The notes beneath the pieces were generated by a model that was not told the DNA's origin, searched no databases, and worked only from the letters and a program-made list of their open reading frames with translations. This document shows, piece by piece, positions 8,305 through 16,786 of a stretch of 52,303 bases of DNA (positions are counted from its first letter, which is position 1; the number at the start of each line of letters is the position of its first letter). The translations under genes were made by a program, and so were the position numbers. Source of the stretch: F1-120-MAGs238 sp964484185 (lineage in GTDB: Bacteria; Planctomycetota; Phycisphaerae; Phycisphaerales; UBA1924). The DNA lies in assembly GCA_964484185.1 (NCBI GenBank), contig CAZAEQ010000031.1, positions 1 to 52,303 of the forward strand, read 5' to 3'.

Positions 8305-9272
8305 ACGAGGTGAAACTGACACCATCGCCGGCACTGAAAGAGTCTGAACTCGCAGACCTCATGCGCGTTGTGACAGAAGTCACAACCAGGCTCGAGGCAA
8401 CCCACGAACAGTTACGAGCAGAAGTTGCACGACTTTCCGGAGAGCTATCCGAAGCAAATCAGCAGTTGGCCCGCTCGCGCCGATTGGCTTCGCTTGGCGA
8501 AGTCGCGGCGGGCATCGCCCACGAAATCCGCAATCCGCTTGGCTCAATCCGCCTCTATGCCAAAATGCTGGTCGATGATCTTGCAGATCGTGGACCGCAG
8601 CAGCGGACCGCCGAAAAGATCGGTGATGCCGCCCGCTCGCTCGAGGGCGTGGTGACGGATGTGCTGACGTTCTCCAAGGAAATCAAACTGCGGTACGCGC
8701 TTTTGGATGCCGACACTGCATTCTCGCAGGCCTTTGAATCTGCAGTCCCAGGCGGAACGGATAGTCTGCGATCAGTCAAATTGGTCAGAACTGGTCTGCT
8801 CGATGCAACCTTTGAGGCAGATGCGGGTATGTTGCAGCAAGTGTTGGTCAACATCATCCGCAACGCAATGGAAGCAATGGCAGAAAAACCTCAGGACAAT
8901 CACACGTTGACGCTCTCGGCAGATGTGCGGCACGTCGCGATGCAGAATGGTCGAACCGTCAAAAGCATGATCTTGGGCGTGACAGATACAGGGCCGGGCA
9001 TCGGTCCTGAGGTTGTCGCGCGTATGTTTAACCCCTTCTTCACCACGCGGGCATCGGGCACAGGCCTGGGGCTTGCGATTGTGCACCGGATTGTCGATGC
9101 ACATGGTGGAAGGGTCGTCGTCAGAAATAACTCCGTGGGAACAACGATGGAAATCGTTCTTCCTGTGGAAAAAGCATGCCCAGCTGCGGAACTGGGCGAT
9201 GAAGGTGTATCGGAATCGCTCGCGGTCGCTCGCGGTCGATCAGGATTTAGTGCGCTGGAGGTTCAGGGATGA
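8301..9272 (+). CDS. Sensor histidine kinase of the NtrB/FlrB type
   Basis: 323 aa, with no transmembrane segment, so probably cytoplasmic. A coiled coil (about 25-60) leads into the H-box LASLGEVAAGIAHEIRNPLG, with the phospho-accepting His74. An HATPase domain follows with N-box NIIRNAMEAMAE, G1 VTDTGPGI and G2 GTGLGLAIVHRI. It should autophosphorylate and pass the phosphate to Asp52 of the next gene's product. The start and stop both overlap neighbours by ATGA, giving a tight three-gene operon. The pairing with a FlgN-like protein and a sigma-54 activator recalls the FlrB/FlrC or FlgS/FlgR flagellar systems. A short tandem repeat (TCGCTCGCGG twice, about 9217-9238) lies near the 3' end. 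Confidence 0.85.
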   Translation: MNEVKLTPSPALKESELADLMRVVTEVTTRLEATHEQLRAEVARLSGELSEANQQLARSRRLASLGEVAAGIAHEIRNPLGSIRLYAKMLVDDLADRGPQQRTAEKIGDAARSLEGVVTDVLTFSKEIKLRYALLDADTAFSQAFESAVPGGTDSLRSVKLVRTGLLDATFEADAGMLQQVLVNIIRNAMEAMAEKPQDNHTLTLSADVRHVAMQNGRTVKSMILGVTDTGPGIGPEVVARMFNPFFTTRASGTGLGLAIVHRIVDAHGGRVVVRNNSVGTTMEIVLPVEKACPAAELGDEGVSESLAVARGRSGFSALEVQG

Positions 9273-10768
9273 ACATGGTACTCGTTGTGGATGATAAGGA
9301 AATGATGCGGGACAGCGTGGCAGGCACGCTCGAACGCGCTGGCCTGGGTGTGGCAACCGCGGCCGATGGAGCCTCCGCGCTCGAACAGATCGGCAAACGC
9401 CGACCCGATTGCGTGGTGACCGACCTGCGTATGCCTGGGCAGTCCGGCATGGATCTTCTCGAATCGATCCGCAAGATTGATGAAGATCTGCCCGTGATCC
9501 TCATGACCGCATTTGGAACAATCGAAACCGCAGTCAAAGCCATGAAGGCCGGCGCGTTCGATTACATCACTAAGCCATTCGAAGGCGATGAACTGATCAT
9601 CGCGACCAAGCGGGCGATTCAGCATGGCCAAGTACTTCGCGAAAACGGTGTCCTGCGTGCATGCAGCGAAGTGCCCGCGCGCCGAAACGGTGGCGAAGCC
9701 TGCCGCAAAGGCATGGACAGGATCATCGGCGAGTCGGCGATCATGAAGTCGACCAAAGACCACATCCGCACCCTTGCAACATCGCAAGGCAATATCCTGA
9801 TCACGGGCCCATCAGGTGCAGGTAAAGAAGTGGTGGCCCGCGCCATACACGAAGTTTCCAATCGGGCTTCGGGTCCGTTCCTGGCAGTAAACTGTGCAGC
9901 CCTGAGCGAGTCGCTGCTCGAGTCAGAACTCTTTGGACACGAGCGTGGCGCGTTCACAGGCGCTGAGAAACTCCGCAAGGGACGTTTTGAACTCGCCGAC
10001 CGCGGCACGTTGCTCCTGGATGAAATTTCAGAAGTAAGCCCCGCGATTCAAGCCAAACTCCTGCGTGTGTTGCAGGAGCGTTCATTTGAGCGCGTCGGTT
10101 CCAGCACCACAATCGGCGTCGATGTGCGCGTGATTGCAACCAGTAACCGCGATTTGCCCCAGATGGTGGCAACTGGTGGATTCCGCCAGGACTTGTTCTT
10201 CCGCCTCAATGTGTTGCCGGTGCAATTGCCCGCGCTCAAGGAAAGACTGACCGATGTTCCGGCTCTCGCGGATCACTTCGTGAAGGAAATCTGCCGCCGC
10301 GAAGGTCGGACAATGATGCGGTTTGCAGATGATGCCCTGCGTCGTTTGCAGGCGTACGAATGGGCCGGCAACGTGCGCGAGTTGCAGAACATCTGCGAAC
10401 GAGCAGTGGTTCTGGGCTCACCCAGCGGCCAGGATACTGGCGGCGAGATCGTCATTCCCGCATCGTTGATTGAACCCTGGATCCGCGTCCGCGCAGAGTC
10501 ACTCACAAATCGTCAGGAAATCGAAGCTAAACCCGTCCAGGCGGCAGCACCCATCATGGCTGCACCAGCGCCCATGGCACCCGCCTCGACACTCTCTGAA
10601 GCAGTTCGTACGCTCGAAGAGATCGAACGCGAGGTGATCATCAAGACTCTGGTCAAGATGGGTCGCCATCGCCAGCGGACCGCACAAGCCCTTGGAATTG
10701 GTGTTCGCACCCTTGGCCTCAAGCTCAAGAAATGGAAGCAAGAGCAGCTCATCGAAGCGACGCTCTAA
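9269..10768 (+). CDS. Sigma-54-dependent response regulator (NtrC/FlrC type)
   Basis: 499 aa. The receiver domain (1-120) has acidic pocket VVDD (8-9), phospho-acceptor Asp52 (VVTDLRMPG), Thr in LMTAFG and Lys in ITKPF. The central AAA+ domain carries a Walker A of the form GPSGAGKE, the sigma-54 contact loop GAFTGA, and Walker B GTLLLDEI. The C-terminus is a Fis-type helix-turn-helix (RTAQALGIGVRTLGLKLKKW). It should activate RpoN-dependent promoters after phosphorylation by the kinase encoded just upstream, whose stop it overlaps by ATGA. A strong terminator follows at 10790. Flagellar control is inferred from gene order and from the GIGVRTLGLKLK tail, which resembles FlrC-type proteins. 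Its targets are not visible in the window. Confidence 0.9.
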   Translation: MNMVLVVDDKEMMRDSVAGTLERAGLGVATAADGASALEQIGKRRPDCVVTDLRMPGQSGMDLLESIRKIDEDLPVILMTAFGTIETAVKAMKAGAFDYITKPFEGDELIIATKRAIQHGQVLRENGVLRACSEVPARRNGGEACRKGMDRIIGESAIMKSTKDHIRTLATSQGNILITGPSGAGKEVVARAIHEVSNRASGPFLAVNCAALSESLLESELFGHERGAFTGAEKLRKGRFELADRGTLLLDEISEVSPAIQAKLLRVLQERSFERVGSSTTIGVDVRVIATSNRDLPQMVATGGFRQDLFFRLNVLPVQLPALKERLTDVPALADHFVKEICRREGRTMMRFADDALRRLQAYEWAGNVRELQNICERAVVLGSPSGQDTGGEIVIPASLIEPWIRVRAESLTNRQEIEAKPVQAAAPIMAAPAPMAPASTLSEAVRTLEEIEREVIIKTLVKMGRHRQRTAQALGIGVRTLGLKLKKWKQEQLIEATL

Positions 10769-10789
10769 GCTCTAAGTATGTGAATTCCA

Positions 10790-10820
10790 GGGAGCGGGCC
10801 GCAAACCCCGCTCCCTTTTT
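10790..10820 (+). terminator. Terminator of the two-component operon
   Basis: GGGAGCGGG (10790-10798) pairs with CCCGCTCCC (10807-10815) around an 8-nt loop and is followed by five T (10816-10820). It closes the FlgN-like/kinase/regulator operon before trpS. Confidence 0.92.
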
Positions 10821-10850
10821 CGTTGGCTCGGTTGCTACCCTCTCGACCGT

Positions 10851-11918
10851 ATGACTTCAAAGCCCCGCATCTTAACTGGCGATACTCCCACCGGCCGCTT
10901 ACACCTTGGACATTGGGTGGGCAGCGTCGAGCGGCGAGTGGCCCTGCAGGACAGCTACGACTGTTACTTTTTGCTGGCCAACATGCACGCGTTCACGACG
11001 CGGTTTGACAAAGCAGCGGAAATTCGTCAGGACACGATTGAGATCGTGAAAGACTGGCTCGCGGCGGGCATCGATCCCAATCGCTCCACCATCGTTCTGC
11101 AAACGGAAGTGCCAGCGATTGCGGAATTGACATGGTACTTTGCCATGCTGCTGTCATTCAACGATGTCATGGGAAATCCCACGCTTGTACATGAGCTGGA
11201 AACCAAGGGACTTGCCGACAAGCACTCCTTTGGATTCCCAATGTACACCGTCGGACAGTGCGCTGACATTCTCGCATTCCGTCCGGAATTGATTCCAGTG
11301 GGTGAGGATCAGGCGCCACACATTGAAATGTGCCGCAAAGCTGCGAGGAAGTTTGACCAGCTCTACTGCGGCGTGAAGCCCGATGTGAAAGATGAAGACT
11401 ATGTGAAAGTGGGGGGCGTCTTCCCGATTCCTAAGGCGTTGATCGGACGCATCGGAAGATTGCCGGGCGCGGGCGATGGCACGCAGAAGATGAGTAAGAG
11501 TCTGGGCAATGCGATCTTCCTTTCAGACACTGAGAAAGAAGTGCAGAAAAAGGTCAACAAGATCTCGACCGGGCGTCAAAATCCAACCGATCCCGGCGAT
11601 CCCAATAACGTCCTCTTCAAGTTTGTCGAAGCGTTCATCACTGATGAGGCACGCGTGGCAGAACTCAAAGACCGCTACCAACGCGGCGACAACATCGGTG
11701 ATGGCCACATCAAACAGGAACTAGCTCAGGCGATCAACACGCTGCTGGCGCCGATGCGGTTGCGCCGCGCAGAGTTTGAGACGCCGGGCGGCGATGAACG
11801 AGTTGTTGAGATCATTCGCACAGGAACAGCACGGGCGAACATAGTTGCCGAAGAAACGTTGTACATGGCCAAGCAGGCCATGAAGATTGATTTTGGGAAG
11901 AGGAATCTCAGTTTCTAA
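10851..11918 (+). CDS. trpS: Tryptophan--tRNA ligase
   Basis: 355 aa, normal for bacterial TrpRS. Class I synthetase that charges tRNA-Trp in the cytoplasm. The HIGH-type motif is TGRLHLGHW (14-22) and the KMSKS loop is KMSKSLGN at about 212. The N-terminus RILTGDTPTGRLHLGH is typical, so the ATG at 10851 is credible even though it sits only 31 bp after the previous terminator. The AMLLSFNDVMGNPTLVHE region and the C-terminal helical anticodon-binding part are intact. It converges on the cupin gene with a 7-bp gap. Confidence 0.96.
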   Translation: MTSKPRILTGDTPTGRLHLGHWVGSVERRVALQDSYDCYFLLANMHAFTTRFDKAAEIRQDTIEIVKDWLAAGIDPNRSTIVLQTEVPAIAELTWYFAMLLSFNDVMGNPTLVHELETKGLADKHSFGFPMYTVGQCADILAFRPELIPVGEDQAPHIEMCRKAARKFDQLYCGVKPDVKDEDYVKVGGVFPIPKALIGRIGRLPGAGDGTQKMSKSLGNAIFLSDTEKEVQKKVNKISTGRQNPTDPGDPNNVLFKFVEAFITDEARVAELKDRYQRGDNIGDGHIKQELAQAINTLLAPMRLRRAEFETPGGDERVVEIIRTGTARANIVAEETLYMAKQAMKIDFGKRNLSF

Positions 11919-11925
11919 CGAGTGA

Positions 11926-12417
11926 TTACAACGGACTCGGTCCCAAGATCGTGATTCCATGGCGCGGTGCTTCGGCCATGACTCGAGCCATGACTACCTC
12001 TTCGCTCGGTGGCTTGCCTTGTGCATCGGGGCGGCCGATCCCGTTGAAGAAAGTTTCGAAGTTTGCGGCGGGGGTGACGATCAGGAGCATTTTGGCGTTG
12101 GTGGCGGAGCAATTCTTGAATGTGTGAGGGACGCCGCGGGCGGCGAAGATGCATGCGCCGGGTTTGGCGACGATGCGGTGGTTGTTGACCCAGAATGTTA
12201 CTTCGCCTTCGAGAATCCAGAAGACTTCATCTTCGCGCTCGTGGACGTGGAGGGGTGGGCCGGCTTGGGGGACCACGGTGTATTCGGCGAGCGACAGGCG
12301 GTCGCCGGTGTCTGTTGATGTGAGTTTGGGGGTGGTCTGATCGCCGCCGGTGACGGTCAACATGTGGCCTTCGCCGGGAGCGATGAATTTGGGGATCAGG
12401 TGTTTGAGGCTGTGCAT
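11926..12417 (-). CDS. Cupin-domain protein
   Basis: 163 aa with one cupin barrel. Motif 1 is GPPLHVHEREDEVFWILEGE (two His, Glu metal ligands) and motif 2 is AARGVPHTFKN. The ligands for a mononuclear metal site are therefore present. Small single-domain cupins of this type range from dioxygenases and isomerases to binding proteins, so the substrate cannot be named. It lies 34 bp downstream of the glycosyltransferase on the same strand and may share its transcript. The tail (FNGIGRPDAQGKPPSEEVV) is common in quercetinase-like cupins. Confidence 0.85.
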   Translation of the reverse strand: MHSLKHLIPKFIAPGEGHMLTVTGGDQTTPKLTSTDTGDRLSLAEYTVVPQAGPPLHVHEREDEVFWILEGEVTFWVNNHRIVAKPGACIFAARGVPHTFKNCSATNAKMLLIVTPAANFETFFNGIGRPDAQGKPPSEEVVMARVMAEAPRHGITILGPSPL

Positions 12418-12451
12418 GGCAAGATTGTTGGCAAGTCAGCACTTGGAATGT

Positions 12452-13720
12452 TCAAATAGCTGGTCGCATTTTCTCGGCGGCGGCGTAGATGTGTTCCAGG
12501 TGATGGACCATCGCGTGTGTCGTGAAGCGTTCGAGGCACCATTCTTTGCCGGTGATTGCCATGCGGGCGCGGTCTTCGGAATAATCGCGAAGCCAGAGAA
12601 TGGCGCTACGAAGACCGGTGATGTCGCCGAACTTGACGAGGCGCCCTGTCACCATTTCGCGGCAGGCTTCGCCCGTGCCATCGACGTCGTAAGCAACGGG
12701 GCAGACGCCGCAGAGCAGGGCTTGTGGCACAGTTCGCGGCAGGCCTTCGCGGGCGCTGGGATGTGCTAAGACATCCATGGCTCGAATGAGACCGGGGACA
12801 CGCTGCGGCGGCACCAGTCCGGTCATGATGATGTTGGCTTTGATGCCGAGTGATTCGATGCGAGATTGCAGACGTTGTTTCCACCATCCATCACCGACCC
12901 AGAGAAGTTTGAGATGGGGGTTGCGTTTCATGTCGTCGCCGAGGGCATCGAGCAGGTCGTCGTGGCCTTTGTGTTCGGCGAGGCGCGCGACAGTTCCGAT
13001 GACGAAGTCGTTGTCGGCAATGCCCAAGGCGTGCCGCATGTGTGAGCGTTCTTCACCCGGAGCAGGACGCAGGAACGCATCGGTTTCCATGCCTGAATAG
13101 ACAGTCTCGTACTGATTGGGCGTGCCGATGCCGCGTTTGAGGAATTGTTCGGTCATGGCATCAGCGACGCTCACAATGCGGTGGCAGTGGTCCGCCGCCA
13201 TGGTTTCCGCCATCGTATAAATCGTGTTGTTCAAGCGGCGTTTGAGCACGTTAAAAAACCCGCCATCCAGCGGCATGAACGGAGGCCCGTGGATCGTGTG
13301 CACAATTCCGGGGCGGCGAATTCCCTTTGCGTTCCACGCGGCGAGCCTGCCCAGAATTCCTGCCTTACTTGAGTGCGTGTGCACGATGTCCGGCTTGAGA
13401 TGTTCAATGAGCTTGCGAAGTTCAAAGTAGCATCTGATATCAGCGACGGGGTTCACATCGCGGACCATGTGTGGCACGATATGTGTGGCGATGCCTTTGC
13501 CCGTTTGCGTGCGGAAACTCTCAACGCGTTCCAGCAACGAACCCTCAGGTCCGTAGATGGGGCCGTAAGCAAGGTGTACTTCGTGGCCGAGTTGGGCCTG
13601 GCCCTCGCAAGAGAGGGCCGTATTTTCCTGGGAGCCGCCCAGGATCATGCGGGTGGAGATGTGGAGGATTCGCCGTGGTTTGGCGGAAGTGTCGCGGAGT
13701 TGTTGCGTTGGTTCGTGCAA
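12452..13720 (-). CDS. Glycosyltransferase family 4 (GT-B fold)
   Basis: 422 aa. The N-terminal half starts RILHISTRMILGGSQENT, the loop that contacts the acceptor and the nucleotide sugar. A linker carries IVHTHSSKAGILGR. The C-terminal donor domain has GTVARLAEHKGHDDLL and AHPSAREGLPRTVPQALLCG, the EX7E-like signature of GT4. It probably transfers a sugar to a polysaccharide, lipid or glycan precursor on the cytoplasmic side of the membrane; the sugar is unknown. The cupin gene lies just downstream. No signal peptide or membrane segment is evident, which is typical. The start at 13720 gives the conserved loop at residue 17. Confidence 0.9.
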   Translation of the reverse strand: MHEPTQQLRDTSAKPRRILHISTRMILGGSQENTALSCEGQAQLGHEVHLAYGPIYGPEGSLLERVESFRTQTGKGIATHIVPHMVRDVNPVADIRCYFELRKLIEHLKPDIVHTHSSKAGILGRLAAWNAKGIRRPGIVHTIHGPPFMPLDGGFFNVLKRRLNNTIYTMAETMAADHCHRIVSVADAMTEQFLKRGIGTPNQYETVYSGMETDAFLRPAPGEERSHMRHALGIADNDFVIGTVARLAEHKGHDDLLDALGDDMKRNPHLKLLWVGDGWWKQRLQSRIESLGIKANIIMTGLVPPQRVPGLIRAMDVLAHPSAREGLPRTVPQALLCGVCPVAYDVDGTGEACREMVTGRLVKFGDITGLRSAILWLRDYSEDRARMAITGKEWCLERFTTHAMVHHLEHIYAAAEKMRPAI

Positions 13721-13732
13721 GGGTGATCAGGT

Positions 13733-13850
13733 TTAGTTGCACCCCTTCAGGGTGCAAAGAGTGGGGGCTTTCCGGGGGTGGCGGTCGCAAAGCCGACCTT
13801 CACCCCCGGCTAAATTATTCCAGCCCTTTGGGCTGAAGAGGGTGATGTTG
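13733..13850. repeat. Palindromic intergenic element
   Basis: Three nested or adjacent inverted repeats occupy this 118-bp gap: GCACCCCTTCAGGGTGC (13739-13755), a GGGGGTG...CACCCCC pair spanning about 13780-13808, and CAGCCCTTTGGGCTG (13822-13836). No ORF crosses it convincingly. It reads like a dispersed REP/BIME-type element of the kind seen between genes in many planctomycete genomes. Copy number elsewhere cannot be judged from one window. Confidence 0.55.
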
Positions 13851-13948
13851 AGAGCGGGTGAGTGAAACCTGATCGAACGAGTGCAACGGGATCGAGTGAG
13901 TGAGTCGCTGAGTGAGACGTAACAAGGGCGTGGCCTCCTCAAATATTC

Positions 13949-14905
13949 TCAGTAGACTTCCATGAACATTTTGCGTGTTGGCCGAACCTGTTTGTGGATC
14001 ATCTTGCGGTCCCAGGTTGCCACCGTGTCGCGGACGTTGTCATCCAGGCCGATGTATTGATCGAGAGCTTCGGGTGAGAGGATGCCAGAGAGCTTTTGCA
14101 TGACGCCCAGTTCCATGCCTGCTATGCCGCAGATGTAGATTAAACCGCGGTCGGTTTCGAGCAAGCTCTTGAAATCACTGACATGGGTCAGCAGGCGATC
14201 GTGGACGTAGAGCGGTCGCGAGCCATCATCCTGTTTTTCGCGGCTGATGGCGGTGATGTACTGGAAGTTAGCGTGTTTCTTTGCGAGCGATTCCAGTTCC
14301 TGGTGATAGAGAAGGTCGCTGGCGTAGGGCGATCCCATGACGAGGATGACGCGGCTGGTGCAGAGGTTGTTGAGAAGGTCGATGAGCATGCCGCGGAACG
14401 GGGCGATACCGGTGCCGGTGGCGAAGAAGATGTAGTCGTGTGCGGATGGGTCGGCGGGGAGGAGGAAGCGCTTGCCGACGGGGCCGGTGACTTCGACTGT
14501 GTCGCCGACTTGGAGGTCGCAGAGGAAGTTGGAGGCGACGCCGAGGAAGAGCTTGTGTGTCTCGTGATGTTCATCGACGAGACGCTTGACGGTGGTCGAA
14601 AGGACCTGGCCTTTGCCATCTTCGCCGCAGGTGGGGCTGGCGATGGAATAGAGGCGAAGTTTGTGCGGCTTGCCATTGGCATCGAGGCCGGGCGGGAGAA
14701 CGCCGAAGCTTTGACCAGACAGAAAGTTGCCAGCGAGCTTAGTTTTAGAGACATCGATTGAAACGTGGCGAACAACGCCGGCGGCTTTTTTGTTGGCGGT
14801 GCAGCGGTGGGTTTCGACAACCGTTCCGATGCCAGGTGAGTTGGGCGGATGCAGATGCATCTGCACCTGAGGAAGGGCGGGACCGGGTGTGTGCTCAACT
14901 GTCAT
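13949..14905 (-). CDS. Ferredoxin--NADP+ reductase, plant type
   Basis: 318 aa. Moves electrons between ferredoxin or flavodoxin and NADPH through FAD. The FAD-binding motif RLYSIASP starts at Arg84. The NADP-binding part has ATGTGIAPFRGM (about 165-176) and YICGIAGMELGV (about 263-274). The protein ends FMEVY, with the C-terminal aromatic residue that stacks on FAD in plant-type FNR. This family is commonest in phototrophs but also occurs in heterotrophic bacteria. The N-terminal 20 residues are Pro-rich and poorly conserved, so the exact start is uncertain. It lies 18 bp downstream of a small unknown gene on the same strand and the two are probably one transcript. Confidence 0.92.
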   Translation of the reverse strand: MTVEHTPGPALPQVQMHLHPPNSPGIGTVVETHRCTANKKAAGVVRHVSIDVSKTKLAGNFLSGQSFGVLPPGLDANGKPHKLRLYSIASPTCGEDGKGQVLSTTVKRLVDEHHETHKLFLGVASNFLCDLQVGDTVEVTGPVGKRFLLPADPSAHDYIFFATGTGIAPFRGMLIDLLNNLCTSRVILVMGSPYASDLLYHQELESLAKKHANFQYITAISREKQDDGSRPLYVHDRLLTHVSDFKSLLETDRGLIYICGIAGMELGVMQKLSGILSPEALDQYIGLDDNVRDTVATWDRKMIHKQVRPTRKMFMEVY

Positions 14906-14923
14906 CGTGGAGGCTCGTAGAAA

Positions 14924-15361
14924 TTAGTGCTGATCGAAAGTGCTGCCGGCGGGAACATCGAAACCGACGAATTGACCGACGGTGAAATCGCTGGCCTTTT
15001 GGCGAGGATCGATCGGCGTGACATAGATGGGCATGCCAGCGTTGATCACGATGGTGTTTTCTTTGGCGTTCACCGCGATGATGTTGCCTTGAATGCGGCG
15101 CGGGCGGCCATAGATTGGCTCAACGAAGCGGCCGCCGGTTTGGGTCACATCAATTCGGCGTGCTTCGCTGGAAATTCTGCCGATCAGTCGCTTTCCAACT
15201 TCAGCGGTGATTGGGGCCGAAGGGACAAGGTGAAGTTCGTAGTTGTTCGCGAACGACATCTTGATGAAGCCGGGTTTGGTGGCGGTGGCGGCGACCTCGC
15301 CGGCGAATGTGCCGCGGGCGAAGGTGGGATCGATGACATTGGTGGGAGATGGGGGAATCAT
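14924..15361 (-). CDS. Conserved small protein of unknown function
   Basis: 145 aa. I do not recognise the family. The middle is beta-rich with alternating hydrophobic residues (RIQGNIIAVNAKENTIVINAG, MPIYVTPIDPRQKASDFTVGQFVGF), suggesting a small beta-barrel or OB-like fold. There is no signal peptide or membrane segment and few Cys. It precedes the FNR gene by 18 bp on the same strand, so a link to FNR is possible. The start at 15361 has only a weak Shine-Dalgarno. The divergent type II NADH dehydrogenase begins 105 bp away, so both may share a control region. Confidence 0.6.
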   Translation of the reverse strand: MIPPSPTNVIDPTFARGTFAGEVAATATKPGFIKMSFANNYELHLVPSAPITAEVGKRLIGRISSEARRIDVTQTGGRFVEPIYGRPRRIQGNIIAVNAKENTIVINAGMPIYVTPIDPRQKASDFTVGQFVGFDVPAGSTFDQH

Positions 15362-15466
15362 GCTTGCGATGATAGGAACTTCAGGAGTGAGATGTGAAGT
15401 TTCTGACGGTTGTTCTTACCGCTATTTCACTAGCGAAACGAGACGTAGAATGAGGCGGAATACGCC

Positions 15467-16786
15467 ATGGAAAGTTCGAGCCCCTCAGCCCGATTGCCGC
15501 GAGTTGTGATCATTGGTGGCGGATTTGGTGGGCTTGCCGCGGCGAAGGCACTGGCAAAGGCCCCGGTCAGTATCACGATCGTTGATCGGCGCAATCACCA
15601 TGTTTTTCAGCCGCTGCTGTATCAGGTGGCAAGCGCTGCGCTGTCGCCTGCGGATATTTCAGCGCCGATTCGGCATGCCGTTCATAAGGTCAAGAACTGC
15701 CAGGTGATCATGGGGCAGCCGAGCACGCTGGATGTCGCGCGGAAGAAGGTGGTCTTTAGCGATACGGAGATCGACTATGACTACCTGATTGTCGCGGCCG
15801 GGGCGACGCACTCGTATTTCGGGCATGACAACTGGGCCGATCTTGCGCCGGGTCTTAAGACACTCGAAGACGCAACTGAAATGCGACGTCGTATCTTGCT
15901 CGCGTTTGAATACGCCGAGTACGAAGCCAGCGTTGCAGATCGGCGTTCCGCGCTCACCTTTGCCATCATCGGCGGCGGGCCCACCGGGGTTGAACTCGCC
16001 GGAGCCATCAAAGAAATCGCCGCGACCACGCTTCCCGCGGACTTCCGCAACATCGATACTACGAGTACGCGCGTGATGTTGTTTGAAGGCGGAGACCGCA
16101 TACTACCCGCGTTCGATCCTGTGAGCAGCAGAAGGGCATTGCACGATCTTGAAGCCATGGGAGTTGAGGTACGCTGTAATGCGATTGTGACGGATGTGAA
16201 ACCGGAGGGGGTACACATCGGCGCAGAGTTTGTACCCGTGCGCACGGTATTCTGGGCCGCGGGGGTGCGAGCAAGTTCACTGGGTGCGTGCCTGGGCGCG
16301 CCACTTGATAAAGCTGGTCGCGTGCTGGTCGAAGCAGATTGCTCGATCACGGGACATCCTGAAATCTTTGTGATTGGCGACATGGCGAGTGTGAAATCTG
16401 CGGATACAGGTGTGCCTGTGCCGGGAGTAGCCCAGGGTGCGATGCAGATGGGAAAGCATGTCGGTCGCATTATCGCGAAGGAGGTCAGATCCAAAGCCGG
16501 AACTCGCATGGCATTTAGCTACAACGACAAAGGCAACATGGCGACGATTGGGCGATCGAAAGCTGTGGCCGAGATTGGCGGCATGAAATTCGGCGGGATT
16601 TTCGCGTGGCTTTTGTGGGGACTTATTCACGTCAACTATCTGGTGAATTATCGCAATCGCGTGGTGGTGTTTGCGAGCTGGCTGTGGAACTGGTTTGTTT
16701 TCAGCCGCGATGCAAGACTTATTTTGGGTTCGGCGAAGTTCTCACTGCGGCAACCACCGACGCCTGGGCCGGGTAATCCGCAATAG
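15467..16786 (+). CDS. ndh: Type II NADH dehydrogenase (NDH-2)
   Basis: 439 aa. Single-subunit, non-proton-pumping NADH:quinone oxidoreductase with FAD, at the cytoplasmic face of the membrane. The first Rossmann motif is VVIIGGGFGGLAAAKAL (13-29), followed by NHHVFQPLLYQVASAALSPADI, characteristic of NDH-2. The second dinucleotide fold is FAIIGGGPTGVELAG (about 165-179). A GD motif reads EIFVIGDMASVK. The C-terminal helices (IFAWLLWGLIHVNYLVNYRN) form the membrane anchor and quinone site. Its stop directly abuts the stop of the amidotransferase gene on the other strand, with no gap. It is divergent from the FNR operon, so redox genes flank a common intergenic region. Confidence 0.93.
   Translation: MESSSPSARLPRVVIIGGGFGGLAAAKALAKAPVSITIVDRRNHHVFQPLLYQVASAALSPADISAPIRHAVHKVKNCQVIMGQPSTLDVARKKVVFSDTEIDYDYLIVAAGATHSYFGHDNWADLAPGLKTLEDATEMRRRILLAFEYAEYEASVADRRSALTFAIIGGGPTGVELAGAIKEIAATTLPADFRNIDTTSTRVMLFEGGDRILPAFDPVSSRRALHDLEAMGVEVRCNAIVTDVKPEGVHIGAEFVPVRTVFWAAGVRASSLGACLGAPLDKAGRVLVEADCSITGHPEIFVIGDMASVKSADTGVPVPGVAQGAMQMGKHVGRIIAKEVRSKAGTRMAFSYNDKGNMATIGRSKAVAEIGGMKFGGIFAWLLWGLIHVNYLVNYRNRVVVFASWLWNWFVFSRDARLILGSAKFSLRQPPTPGPGNPQ

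Noticed and set aside
14183..14761. 192-codon + strand ORF opposite the FNR gene
   Set aside because: It is antisense to a well-supported reductase and Glu/Val-biased as expected for a shadow.
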